From Candidatus Daviesbacteria bacterium GW2011_GWA2_42_7 (GTDB taxonomy: Bacteria; Patescibacteriota; Microgenomatia; Daviesbacterales; UBA10151): 6,294 bases of DNA. Under the pieces are notes generated by a model, which was given only the letters and a program-made list of their open reading frames with translations, had not been told where the DNA came from and searched no databases. The position numbers were made by a program, and so were the translations under genes. Shown piece after piece: positions 1-4,848 of this stretch. Where the stretch lies: the NCBI GenBank assembly GCA_000997105.1, contig LCEJ01000035.1, positions 1 through 6,294 on the forward strand, in the 5' to 3' direction. The first letter of the stretch is position 1, and every line of letters starts with the position of its first letter.

Positions 1-34
1 AGCCGAACCACTTGTGGTGAGCGAAGCCGAACCA
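1..34. repeat. Palindromic repeat at the window edge, within the dockerin gene tail
   Basis: AGCCGAACCA occurs twice (1-10 and 25-34), and between the copies ACCAC-tt-GTGGT (7-18) is a perfect inverted repeat. On the coding strand the stretch encodes a low-complexity Gly/Ser/Ala/Thr tail. It looks like the start of a dispersed palindromic element that continues outside the window; the boundary is unknown. Confidence 0.45.
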
Positions 35-852
35 GAAGCTACGGGTTGAGAAGAGTACCAGATGCTTGAAGCTCCTGTTTTGCCTGTGTTTTTTGTAATA
101 TAGACCAAATCTAAATTATTAATAACACCGTCTTGGTTTAAATCTGCCCGGGCGTTCCAATTAGCCGATGAGGCAGTAGCCCCATAGATAGCTTTGGCAA
201 CAGTATAATCGGCAGAATTAATTGTATTATCTTCATTTAAGTCCCCGGATAGAAGCAGCAGGGCAAGGTTGTTGTTCAGGTTGGTCTCAGTCGGGCTCAT
301 GGTAAAGGTGGAGGAGGAATCAATTTGGGCAGGGCCTTTAACATAGGCAGTATATGTGGAGCCCGGGTTTAGGCCTGCTAAGCTAAGCCCCTTAAACTCG
401 CCTGAGGCCGGGAAGTCAACGGTAAAGCTTAAGACATAAGTCGGTTTGCCTGTGGGTGTGCCTTGGGCAATACCGATAAAGACCTTGGCAGACTGGTCCC
501 CTGCTGGCCTTCCCTCAAGGTTGATCTTCACATTTAAGGTAGGGCCAAAAGCGGTGTTCAGTGAGCTGGCCAAGGCGTCGGGGGTAGGAGCGGGTTGCTC
601 AAGTTCGGAAAGGGGGGAAGTCGCAGGGACTTCAAGAGGTTGGGTGACGGGAGATTTTTTGATTTGGGCACTTGAGGTGGCGGTTTTTTTAAGTTCGTCG
701 GCCCTTGAACGGAAAACCTGGGAACTTCTTGCCAGGGAAAACGATAAAGGGATGCTTAAAAGGATTACCACAAAGCCGATAAGCCCGAAAAGCTGGTTTC
801 TGGTTAGGTTTAATTTATCGGCAAAATCCTGCATGGTGTGTATATTTAACAT
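1..852 (-). CDS. Membrane-anchored dockerin-type repeat protein (3' end outside the window)
   Basis: Open from an ATG at 852 to the window edge, 284 codons with no stop, so the C-terminus is missing. Residues about 21-41 (LFGLIGFVVILLSIPLSFSLA) form one hydrophobic segment, read as a membrane anchor or uncleaved signal. A charged and Pro/Thr/Ser-rich linker follows (about 47-100), then a beta-rich segment (about 105-188) resembling a carbohydrate-binding or Ig-like fold. Two EF-hand-like loops come next: DLNEDNTINSAD (204-215) and DLNQDGVINNLD (237-248). Their D-x-N-x-D spacing is that of dockerin type I calcium-binding repeats. A Ser/Gly/Thr-rich tail begins at about 262. Seen: the loops and anchor. 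Inferred: an extracytoplasmic surface protein that holds or binds other proteins or glycans; no catalytic domain is visible. Met7 (834) is a possible alternative start; neither start has a clear Shine-Dalgarno site. Confidence 0.75.
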   Translation of the reverse strand, partial: MLNIHTMQDFADKLNLTRNQLFGLIGFVVILLSIPLSFSLARSSQVFRSRADELKKTATSSAQIKKSPVTQPLEVPATSPLSELEQPAPTPDALASSLNTAFGPTLNVKINLEGRPAGDQSAKVFIGIAQGTPTGKPTYVLSFTVDFPASGEFKGLSLAGLNPGSTYTAYVKGPAQIDSSSTFTMSPTETNLNNNLALLLLSGDLNEDNTINSADYTVAKAIYGATASSANWNARADLNQDGVINNLDLVYITKNTGKTGASSIWYSSQPVASGSASLTTSGSA

Positions 853-877
853 AGCATATAATATAGTGGTGGGTAAA
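853..877. promoter_or_regulatory. 25-bp divergent spacer with overlapping -10-like boxes
   Basis: This spacer must hold the core promoter elements of two divergent genes unless the promoters lie inside them. A perfect TATAAT is at 857-862 on the + strand, 15 nt before the flippase ATG. Overlapping it on the - strand is TATATT (865-860), 7 nt before the dockerin-gene ATG. Neither has a convincing -35 hexamer. A GGTGGG at 868-873 could be a weak ribosome site for the rightward gene. If the boxes are real, the leftward transcript is nearly leaderless and the rightward leader is only about 8 nt. AT-rich sequence gives such boxes by chance, so this is tentative. Confidence 0.35.
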
Positions 878-1861
878 ATGATTTTACGGATCTTAATAAA
901 CACCCTCTTTGGTGTGGTCCTTGTATTTATCTGGACGCGGTTTGTTAATATCGAAGAGATAGCCAGGATTCTACAAAGGGTAGAAATCAAATTTGCCCTG
1001 CTTTTTTTTGCCTTCTTCCTTTTTTCGGGTCTCTTGCGCGCCCTGCGTCTAAAACTTCTTCTGGGGAAGTTTAAATTACCCTTTAAGGATGTTTTTATGC
1101 TTAATTTACTCTGCCAGTTCCTTTCATTTATGATTCCGGTCCGGGCAGGGGAGATTACCAAAAGCGCTTACCTTACCTCCCAGTTTGATCTTCCCTTAGG
1201 AAAAAGTTTAATTTGGGTTTTTGTGGACAGGTTTTTTGATTTTTGGGTAATACTATTTTTGATTGCTGCTTTATTGCCCTTTGTTGCAACGGCTTTGCCT
1301 GAAAGCTCGGTAAGGCTTATCCCGGTGTTTTTTTTGGGGTTTACTCTTGTATTTGTTGCGGCGGTTTTAAGCGAACATTTTTTCAAAAATATTACCAACC
1401 GCCTGGCCCGTTACCTTGTCTTGGATAAATTGAGGAACATTTTTATCCGGATTACCCATACTGTTATTGAAGGGGTGGGGGTTTTAAGACGCCCTGCCAA
1501 AGAGACCGCTGCCTTATTAGCCCTGACGGTCCTGGCAACATTTTCTGATGCTGCTATTTGGCTGACTGTATTTACTGCTTTGGGGGTTGATTTAAGCTTT
1601 ATTAAGGTAGTCTTAGGGACGGCTTTGGCTGCTTTGACTTTTCTGATTCCGGCTGCTCCGGGGTATGTGGGATCAGCTGAGGCGGCTGGTTTGGCGGTTT
1701 TTTCCGGGGTTTTAGGGGTAGAACCCAACCTGGCCTCAGCAGTGGTAGTATTTTTCCATATTTTAACAGTGGTGGTTATATTGGTTGGGGGGATAATTTC
1801 CCTTTATCTTTTAAAATTCGACCTAAAGTTTGTTTGGAAGAAGTTAAGAAAACAGGAATAA
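878..1861 (+). CDS. Flippase-like / lysylphosphatidylglycerol synthase TM-region family membrane protein
   Basis: A 327-residue polytopic membrane protein with about eight hydrophobic segments (about 3-20, 37-55, 73-87, 111-135, 147-166, 211-236, 242-260, 288-312). Family-typical motifs are visible: RAGEITKSAYL (89-99) between the early helices, DRFFD (117-121), and PAAPGYVGSAEAAG (258-271) before the last helices. These match the LPG_synthase_TM (UPF0104/YbhN/AglD-like, PF03706) group. Members are aminoacyl-lipid synthase membrane domains or putative lipid/glycan flippases. No soluble aminoacyl-transferase domain is attached, so a stand-alone membrane transporter-like role is likelier than LPG synthesis; the substrate cannot be told. 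The frame stays open upstream to 446, but that stretch lies antiparallel to the dockerin gene, and the hydrophobic start, TATAAT and GGTGGG all favour the ATG at 878. It converges with rplA with 3 nt between stops and no visible terminator. Confidence 0.85.
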   Translation: MILRILINTLFGVVLVFIWTRFVNIEEIARILQRVEIKFALLFFAFFLFSGLLRALRLKLLLGKFKLPFKDVFMLNLLCQFLSFMIPVRAGEITKSAYLTSQFDLPLGKSLIWVFVDRFFDFWVILFLIAALLPFVATALPESSVRLIPVFFLGFTLVFVAAVLSEHFFKNITNRLARYLVLDKLRNIFIRITHTVIEGVGVLRRPAKETAALLALTVLATFSDAAIWLTVFTALGVDLSFIKVVLGTALAALTFLIPAAPGYVGSAEAAGLAVFSGVLGVEPNLASAVVVFFHILTVVVILVGGIISLYLLKFDLKFVWKKLRKQE

Positions 1862-1864
1862 TTT

Positions 1865-2707
1865 TCAAGCGAGTGACCGGAGGTCGACTTTTACTCCCGG
1901 ACCAATGGTGGGGGAAAGAGTAAGTTTTTTAACCCTGGATTTGCCTAAAGTATTATACAGGGCTTTAATATTGGCGGCAACTTCATCAGGAGCCTGGTCG
2001 GTTTTGCCTATTGCCAGGTGGATGACCTGGCCATTAGGTTCAGTTTTATACTCAATCTTACCTGTCCGGAGCTCTGTAATAGTCTTTTCTAAGTTATCAG
2101 TTATAGTGCCGCTTTTAGGGTTAGGCATTAAACTCCTTGGCCCTAAGATACGGGCAATTTTGGCAAGTTTAGGCATCCATTCAGGGGTGGTTATCAAGAC
2201 ATCAAAGTTAATTTTGCCCTTGTCAATTTCGGCGATATCCTCATCTGTTCCTTCAACGTCTGCTCCGGCAACCCTCCCTCCTTTTCCGAAGGCCAAGATT
2301 CTCAGGGATTTTCCTGACAAATAGGGCAGGGAGGCCAAGCCTCTCAGGTTTTTAGAGGAGGTATTAATGTGGGCCTCGAGAGTTCCTGTAAATTTAGAGT
2401 AGGAAGTTTCCTGGGCAAGCTTGATTGCCTCAGGAAGGGGGTATTTTTGGGTCCGGTCAACTAACTTTAAGGCTTCCTGGTACTTTTTACCCCGGCCCCT
2501 GGCCTTACCGGGCTTTTTTGATTTTTTGACCTTCTTTTCTTCTGTCATACTGGCCCGCCCTGAACCATCACGGTTCGGGGCTTGTCCAGAATCAGATTCT
2601 GGAGTTTCCTTCGACAAGCTCGGGATCCCCAGAATGACGGAATCTACCTGTTCTTCAGCGGGTGTAACTATGGTTTCTTCTAGTTCCTTAATTTTAGTTT
2701 TTCCCAT
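1865..2707 (-). CDS. rplA: 50S ribosomal protein L1, with a repeat-containing N-terminal extension
   Basis: L1 forms the mobile stalk at the ribosomal E site, binds 23S rRNA, and in many bacteria represses its own operon. The L1 domain runs from about residue 73 to 280. It carries the signature ILGPRSLMPNPKSGTI (187-202; the usual Gly after Arg is Ser here), with FGKGGRVAGAD upstream (140-150) and the conserved end LTLSPTIGPGVKVD (262-275). The protein is 280 residues against roughly 230 for the family. The extra N-terminus has an acidic start, a segment encoded by a palindromic repeat (about 23-50), and a Lys-rich stretch (about 58-75). The ATG at 2707 overlaps the rplK stop (TAATG) and has AAGGTGAG upstream, which supports the long form. 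Met54 (2548), about 10 nt after the repeat, is an alternative or ancestral start. This is the last gene of the operon; rplJ and rplL do not follow. Confidence 0.97.
   Translation of the reverse strand: MGKTKIKELEETIVTPAEEQVDSVILGIPSLSKETPESDSGQAPNRDGSGRASMTEEKKVKKSKKPGKARGRGKKYQEALKLVDRTQKYPLPEAIKLAQETSYSKFTGTLEAHINTSSKNLRGLASLPYLSGKSLRILAFGKGGRVAGADVEGTDEDIAEIDKGKINFDVLITTPEWMPKLAKIARILGPRSLMPNPKSGTITDNLEKTITELRTGKIEYKTEPNGQVIHLAIGKTDQAPDEVAANIKALYNTLGKSRVKKLTLSPTIGPGVKVDLRSLA
2558..2640. repeat. Compound palindromic repeat inside the rplA coding sequence
   Basis: Several inverted repeats are nested here: CCAGAATC-a-GATTCTGG (2586-2602, perfect 8-bp arms); GCTTGTC/GACAAGC (2580-2586 with 2613-2619); ATTCTGG/CCAGAAT (2596-2602 with 2629-2635); and GAACC-atcac-GGTTC (2562-2576), flanked by CCC/GGG. 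On the coding strand the core GAGCTTGTCGAAGG resembles the degenerate repeat before secE. The element is read in frame as L1 residues about 23-50 and does not resemble any part of the L1 fold. Confidence 0.8.
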
Positions 2708-3129
2708 TAACTCACCTTCACTCCCATACTTCTGGCTGTGCCTTCCACAATTTTCATTGCCGCTTCTACATTTCTGGTATTTAAATCCGGCATTTTAGCC
2801 TCAGCGATCTTTTTAACCTGCTCTTTTGATAAAGTGGCAACAATCTCCTTGCCGGCTTTGCCTGAACCTTTTTCGCGTCCCATAGCCTTTTTAATCATCT
2901 CCGCTACAGGGGGCTCTTTAGTAATAAACGAGAAAGTCCTGTCCTCAAAAACAGTGATTACTACCGGTAAGATATTGCCTTGTTTGTCGGCAGTTTTTTC
3001 ATTAAAAGCCTTCACAAACTCCATGATGGGGAGGCCGTGCTGTCCTAAGGCTGGTCCTACAGGAGGTGCAGCAGTGGCAGACCCCGCCGGAATATTCAAT
3101 TTTATAAAAGTTTTAATCTTCTTTGCCAT
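2707..3129 (-). CDS. rplK: 50S ribosomal protein L11
   Basis: L11 binds the GTPase-associated region of 23S rRNA at the base of the ribosomal stalk and takes part in factor binding and the stringent response. The 140-residue product is full length. Its N-terminal domain has PPVGPALGQHG (22-32, the family signature) followed by IMEFVKAFN (35-43). The C-terminal rRNA-binding domain has GSGKAGKE (88-95) and ends with IVEGTARSMGVKV (127-139). The ATG at 3129 gives the canonical MAKKIK start and is preceded by AAGGA. An in-frame ATG nine codons upstream lies inside the preceding gene and adds non-conserved residues, so it was not used. The gene starts 5 bases after the end of the unknown gene and overlaps rplA by one base. 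Confidence 0.98.
   Translation of the reverse strand: MAKKIKTFIKLNIPAGSATAAPPVGPALGQHGLPIMEFVKAFNEKTADKQGNILPVVITVFEDRTFSFITKEPPVAEMIKKAMGREKGSGKAGKEIVATLSKEQVKKIAEAKMPDLNTRNVEAAMKIVEGTARSMGVKVS
2711..2718 (-). promoter_or_regulatory. Ribosome binding site for rplA
   Basis: AAGGTGAG lies just before the ATG at 2707 and inside the last codons of rplK. Together with the one-base overlap of the rplK stop with the rplA start, it favours the long L1 start over the internal Met54, which has no good site. Translational coupling with rplK is likely. Confidence 0.6.
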
Positions 3130-3133
3130 ATAA

Positions 3134-3505
3134 TTATCCTTTTTTCTCCAATTCACGGGCTATTTGATAAACCTGTTCCAGCATGAAAGGTTCATTGCTA
3201 AAATTATCTGTCCAAAGATTTGTATCATGATCAGTGCAAAAATCCAGCTCCCCCTCTCCTCTTATCAATCTGATAGGGTTATCGAACGGACTGCGCTTAT
3301 TACCGAGTAATATTTCCTCTCCGACCTTGTGCCACCCTGCTTCAGGGTGGGATATAACAGTGATTTTAACCCTATTAGCAGGTTCCCGTGCCGGTCCCAA
3401 ATAAGCTATTCCTGAAAAGTGCGCTTCATACCAAACAACATCTTCCTCTTTTCGGGCGTTACCGTTTAGCGTAAAATAGACCTTTTCTCCAATCTCAAGT
3501 GACAT
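3134..3505 (-). CDS. Unknown 123-residue protein embedded between nusG and rplK
   Basis: I do not recognise a family. The protein is soluble, with no signal or membrane segment. It looks beta-rich through residue about 85: IGEKVYFTL (5-13), VVWYEAHFSGIAYLG (23-37) and RVKITVISH (45-53). It ends in a charged helix (about 107-122, EQVYQIARELEKK). The start pattern (IGEKVYFTL, later VGEEILLG) suggests a small SH3-like or other beta-barrel, but this is a guess. His53, His59, Cys90, Asp92, His93 and Asp94 are notable polar residues; no metal motif can be claimed. Its ATG is 2 nt after the nusG stop, with GAGG about 7 nt upstream inside nusG, and its end merges with the rplK ribosome site, so it is a true member of the operon. 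Codon use resembles the neighbours. A role near transcription or translation is inferred from position only. Confidence 0.8.
   Translation of the reverse strand: MSLEIGEKVYFTLNGNARKEEDVVWYEAHFSGIAYLGPAREPANRVKITVISHPEAGWHKVGEEILLGNKRSPFDNPIRLIRGEGELDFCTDHDTNLWTDNFSNEPFMLEQVYQIARELEKKG
3137..3141 (-). promoter_or_regulatory. Ribosome binding site for rplK
   Basis: AAGGA about 7 nt before the ATG at 3129 decides the MAKK start. It lies in the last codons of the upstream unknown gene and runs up to that gene's stop, so ribosomes ending there are placed to re-initiate on rplK. Confidence 0.6.
3332..3350. repeat. Perfect 8-bp palindrome in the unknown gene
   Basis: CCACCCTG-ctt-CAGGGTGG forms a tight hairpin with a 3-nt loop inside the coding sequence and encodes part of SHPEAGWH (residues 52-59). 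It could be a remnant of a dispersed palindromic element or ordinary coding sequence; there is no second copy in the window. Confidence 0.4.
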
Positions 3506-3507
3506 AT

Positions 3508-4371
3508 TTATAACCTCGCGACTTGCAAAAAATCCAGCTCAACCGGTGTTTCCCTGCCGAAGATAGAGACCAAAACCTTGACCTTGCCCCGCTCTTTATC
3601 AACAGAATCAACCTTGCCGATAAATTCTGCAAAAGGCCCGTCTACAATTTTAACCGTATCACCCTCGGAAAAGATCTGCTTGTAGGTGGGTTGGGCGCCC
3701 TGGGTCATAAAGTTAACAATAGATTTGACTTCTGATTCAGGTATTGGGGTTGGTTTATTACCCATGCCGATAAAAGCAGTCACCCCTTGGGTGGTGCGGA
3801 CAGCCAGCCAGGAGTTATCATCCAAGACCATCTTTACTAAGATATAGCCCGGGAAGATCTTTTCCTTGACGGTTTCTTTTTTACCGGACCTGATCTCGAT
3901 CTTTTCCTGGGTAGGGACTAAGACCTCCCTGATTTTATTTTCCAGATGCTCGGATTCAACCCTTTGTTTTAAGGCTGCAGCTACCTTATTCTCATGGCCG
4001 GAGTAAGTGTGAACCACATACCATTTGGCACCACTTTGGTCTTCCTGGGGTTGTTCGGTAGGTTCAGAAGGCTCGGTGTTTTCTTCGGCAGGTGTCTCAG
4101 ATTCTTCATTCTCTTTTACCTGCTGGTCCTGACCCTCCGGTATCTCAGGTGCCCCGACGTACGCCGGGGCCTGAGACCCCTGCCCGCCATCGCTGCGCTC
4201 AGGCGCTGGCAGGCGGGTCTCCTCCGGGTCACCCGCAGGTTCTGTACTGGATGTTTCAGGCTCTACTTTTGTTTCGTCTTCTTGCACTACCTGATCTTGG
4301 GTTTGACCTTCTGCGCCAGCAGTAGGCAAGCTTTGCTTATCATCAGTTATTGGTTTGTTTTGGTTATCCAT
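3508..4371 (-). CDS. nusG: Transcription termination/antitermination factor NusG with a long acidic extension
   Basis: NusG binds RNA polymerase, promotes elongation, and links it to Rho and to the leading ribosome. The NGN domain starts at residue about 115 (AKWYVVHTYSGHENKVAAAL) and includes the conserved FPGYILVKM (173-181) and VRTTQGVTAFIG (191-202). The KOW domain follows (about 235-287), with GDTVKIVDGPFAEFIGKVD (237-255) and FGRETPVELDF (271-281). At 287 residues it is about 110 longer than typical NusG (about 180). The excess is an N-terminal, Glu/Gln/Pro-rich, probably disordered tail. Residues about 46-77 of it are encoded by a GC-rich palindromic cassette unlike the rest of the gene. 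The start is well supported: GGAGG is 9 nt upstream of the ATG. It follows secE after 95 nt of structured spacer and precedes the unknown gene by 2 nt. Confidence 0.97.
   Translation of the reverse strand: MDNQNKPITDDKQSLPTAGAEGQTQDQVVQEDETKVEPETSSTEPAGDPEETRLPAPERSDGGQGSQAPAYVGAPEIPEGQDQQVKENEESETPAEENTEPSEPTEQPQEDQSGAKWYVVHTYSGHENKVAAALKQRVESEHLENKIREVLVPTQEKIEIRSGKKETVKEKIFPGYILVKMVLDDNSWLAVRTTQGVTAFIGMGNKPTPIPESEVKSIVNFMTQGAQPTYKQIFSEGDTVKIVDGPFAEFIGKVDSVDKERGKVKVLVSIFGRETPVELDFLQVARL
4144..4235. repeat. GC-rich compound palindromic cassette inside the nusG coding sequence
   Basis: Three adjoining inverted repeats are present. The first is CTCAG/CTGAG (4144-4148 with 4171-4175) enclosing GCCCCGACGTACGCCGGGGC (4151-4170, one mismatched pair). 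The second is a long hairpin at 4173-4221 with GAGACCC/GGGTCTC outer arms and an inner stem (about 4182-4193 with 4203-4214) that has a G-U pair and one mismatch on the coding strand. The third is CGGGT-c-ACCCG (4225-4235). It is far more GC-rich than its surroundings and is read in frame as NusG residues about 46-77, in the disordered tail. Confidence 0.8.
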
Positions 4372-4380
4372 ATTATTTAA

Positions 4381-4385
4381 CCTCC
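4381..4385 (-). promoter_or_regulatory. Ribosome binding site for nusG, partly inside a hairpin
   Basis: GGAGG, 9 nt before the nusG ATG, is the strongest Shine-Dalgarno site in the window. The preceding bases, and the first two G of the site, pair into a hairpin with CCAAGAG upstream (CTCATTGG is the 3' arm). The seven bases TTGGAGG are also complementary to CCTCCAA at 4454-4460. Confidence 0.75.
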
Positions 4386-4413
4386 AATGAGCCTCGTTTT
4401 GCTCGTCTCTTGG
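4384..4413. repeat. Hairpin repeat copy 2 in the secE-nusG spacer
   Basis: On the - strand CCAAGAG...CTCATTGG form the arms (one bulged A), the same arms as copy 1 at 4430-4457. The loop sequence differs and is longer. Its 3' arm runs into the nusG ribosome site. The shared arms show the two are related, either tandem duplicates or two insertions of one element. Confidence 0.65.
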
Positions 4414-4429
4414 CGGCGTTATTTTACCA

Positions 4430-4457
4430 CCAATGAGCCGCCTTCGGCGTCTCTTGG
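4430..4457. repeat. Hairpin repeat copy 1 in the secE-nusG spacer
   Basis: On the - strand this folds as CCAA-GAG-a-CGCC, loop GAA, GGCG-g-CTC-a-TTGG: an 11-bp stem with one mismatch and one bulge. Bases 4454-4457 are shared with the 17-bp inverted repeat at the secE end, so the two structures compete. No U-tract follows, so it is not a typical intrinsic terminator. Confidence 0.7.
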
Positions 4458-4519
4458 AGGAGTTGATTATTTAAGTACCAACTCTAACGCTTTGGTTAGA
4501 ATATAATCAACTCCTCCAA
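4454..4519. repeat. Perfect 17-bp inverted repeat spanning the secE 3' end
   Basis: TTGGAGGAGTTGATTAT (4454-4470) and ATAATCAACTCCTCCAA (4503-4519) are perfect reverse complements separated by 32 nt. One arm lies inside secE codons; the other covers the secE stop and the start of the spacer. In the mRNA this gives a long stem between secE and nusG. It may be a processing site or a switch; lacking a U-tract, it is not an obvious terminator. Confidence 0.85.
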
Positions 4520-4649
4520 TAAAAAAGCCTACGGTGAGTGTAATCAAGATTACAACTACTGTAAGCTTCAAGGTTTGATTTGGCGTTGGCCAAACTACCT
4601 TTGACAATTCTACCTTAACTTCGGATATAAAATCAAGTGCCTTATGCAT
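4467..4649 (-). CDS. secE: Preprotein translocase subunit SecE
   Basis: SecE clamps SecY in the SecYEG protein-export channel of the cytoplasmic membrane. The 60-residue product is the usual short, single-helix form. It has an amphipathic N-terminal helix ending in the family hallmark VELSKVVWPT (13-22), then one transmembrane segment (about 29-50, LTVVVILITLTVGFFIGGVDYI). SecE immediately before NusG is one of the most conserved bacterial gene pairs and supports the call. The ATG at 4649 lacks a good ribosome site. If the candidate promoter just upstream is right, the transcript has a leader of only about 9 nt. Its last codons form one arm of a 17-bp inverted repeat. Confidence 0.95.
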   Translation of the reverse strand: MHKALDFISEVKVELSKVVWPTPNQTLKLTVVVILITLTVGFFIGGVDYILTKALELVLK

Positions 4650-4664
4650 ATGTTCAAGTTTAGC

Positions 4665-4693
4665 ATACTAGCACTGAGCTTGTCGTCCTTCAA
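4665..4693 (-). promoter_or_regulatory. Candidate promoter of the secE-nusG-rplK-rplA operon
   Basis: On the - strand TTGAAG (4693-4688) and TAGTAT (4670-4665) are separated by exactly 17 nt, and TGC before the -10 box makes it an extended -10. Each hexamer matches the sigma70 consensus at four of six places. The predicted transcript would start near 4658, about 9 nt before the secE ATG. The -35 box and spacer lie within the palindromic repeat. Confidence 0.45.
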
Positions 4694-4733
4694 ATACTTC
4701 AGGACGACCCTGAACTTGTTGAAGGGTCGAAGT
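4674..4733. repeat. Degenerate palindromic repeat upstream of secE
   Basis: GTCGTCCT (4682-4689) and AGGACGAC (4701-4708) form perfect 8-bp arms around an 11-nt loop. CTGAGCTTGTCG (4676-4687) and CTGAACTTGTTG (4710-4721) are near-identical, the second followed by AAGGG. The core resembles the GAGCTTGTCGAAGG core inside rplA, suggesting related elements. Confidence 0.65.
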
Positions 4734-4810
4734 GTTGCAGGATTCAGCTCCAGGGGATATAGTACCAAGTAGCTAGATAGCTAGAAGCTAGGTATTAGTT
4801 GCCTTAAAAC
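4734..4810. other. Low-complexity intergenic stretch with AGCTAG motifs
   Basis: Lies between the palindromic repeat and the heptamer array. Bases about 4769-4791 consist mostly of overlapping TAGCTAGA/AGCTAG motifs, similar in composition to the TAGTATC array that follows. No open reading frame, tRNA or terminator was seen. Confidence 0.5.
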
Positions 4811-4845
4811 TAGTATCTAGTATCTAGTATCTAGTATCTAGTATC
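4811..4845. repeat. Five perfect tandem copies of TAGTATC
   Basis: The heptamer is repeated five times without error and ends 3 nt before the ATG of the ASCH gene. Each copy contains TAGTAT, a four-of-six match to a -10 box. A unit of 7 is not a multiple of 3, but the array lies outside the reading frame, so copy-number change would alter spacing of upstream signals rather than shift the protein. Confidence 0.9.
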
Positions 4846-4848
4846 TCT

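Noticed and set aside
446..877. Upstream extension of the flippase reading frame to an ATG at 446
   Set aside because: It is antiparallel to the dockerin gene, its translation lacks domain features, and the hydrophobic family start fits the ATG at 878.
1168..1728. Leftward open frames opposite the flippase gene
   Set aside because: They are Lys/Thr-rich antisense of hydrophobic codons with no domain or ribosome site.
1865..1867. Alternative genetic code with UGA read as glycine
   Set aside because: TGA ends rplA exactly after the conserved L1 C-terminus, and no gene needs in-frame TGA to be read through.
3130..3156. Longer L11 start nine codons upstream
   Set aside because: It overlaps the preceding gene, adds non-family residues, and the AAGGA site points to the ATG at 3129.
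3994..4380. Rightward open frames opposite the nusG extension
   Set aside because: Their Cys/Arg/Leu-rich translations look like antisense of the acidic, repeat-rich NusG tail, and nusG itself is certain.
4430..4519. Rho-independent terminator after secE
   Set aside because: The stems are strong but no U-tract follows on the transcribed strand, and nusG downstream is part of the same conserved operon.
4811..4845. Possible CRISPR-like array
   Set aside because: The units are 7 bp and contiguous, without spacers, and no cas gene is present; it is a simple tandem repeat.
4650..4848. tRNA or small RNA gene in the divergent intergenic region
   Set aside because: No cloverleaf or recognisable RNA was found; the region is explained by a palindromic repeat, AGCTAG-rich sequence and the heptamer array.
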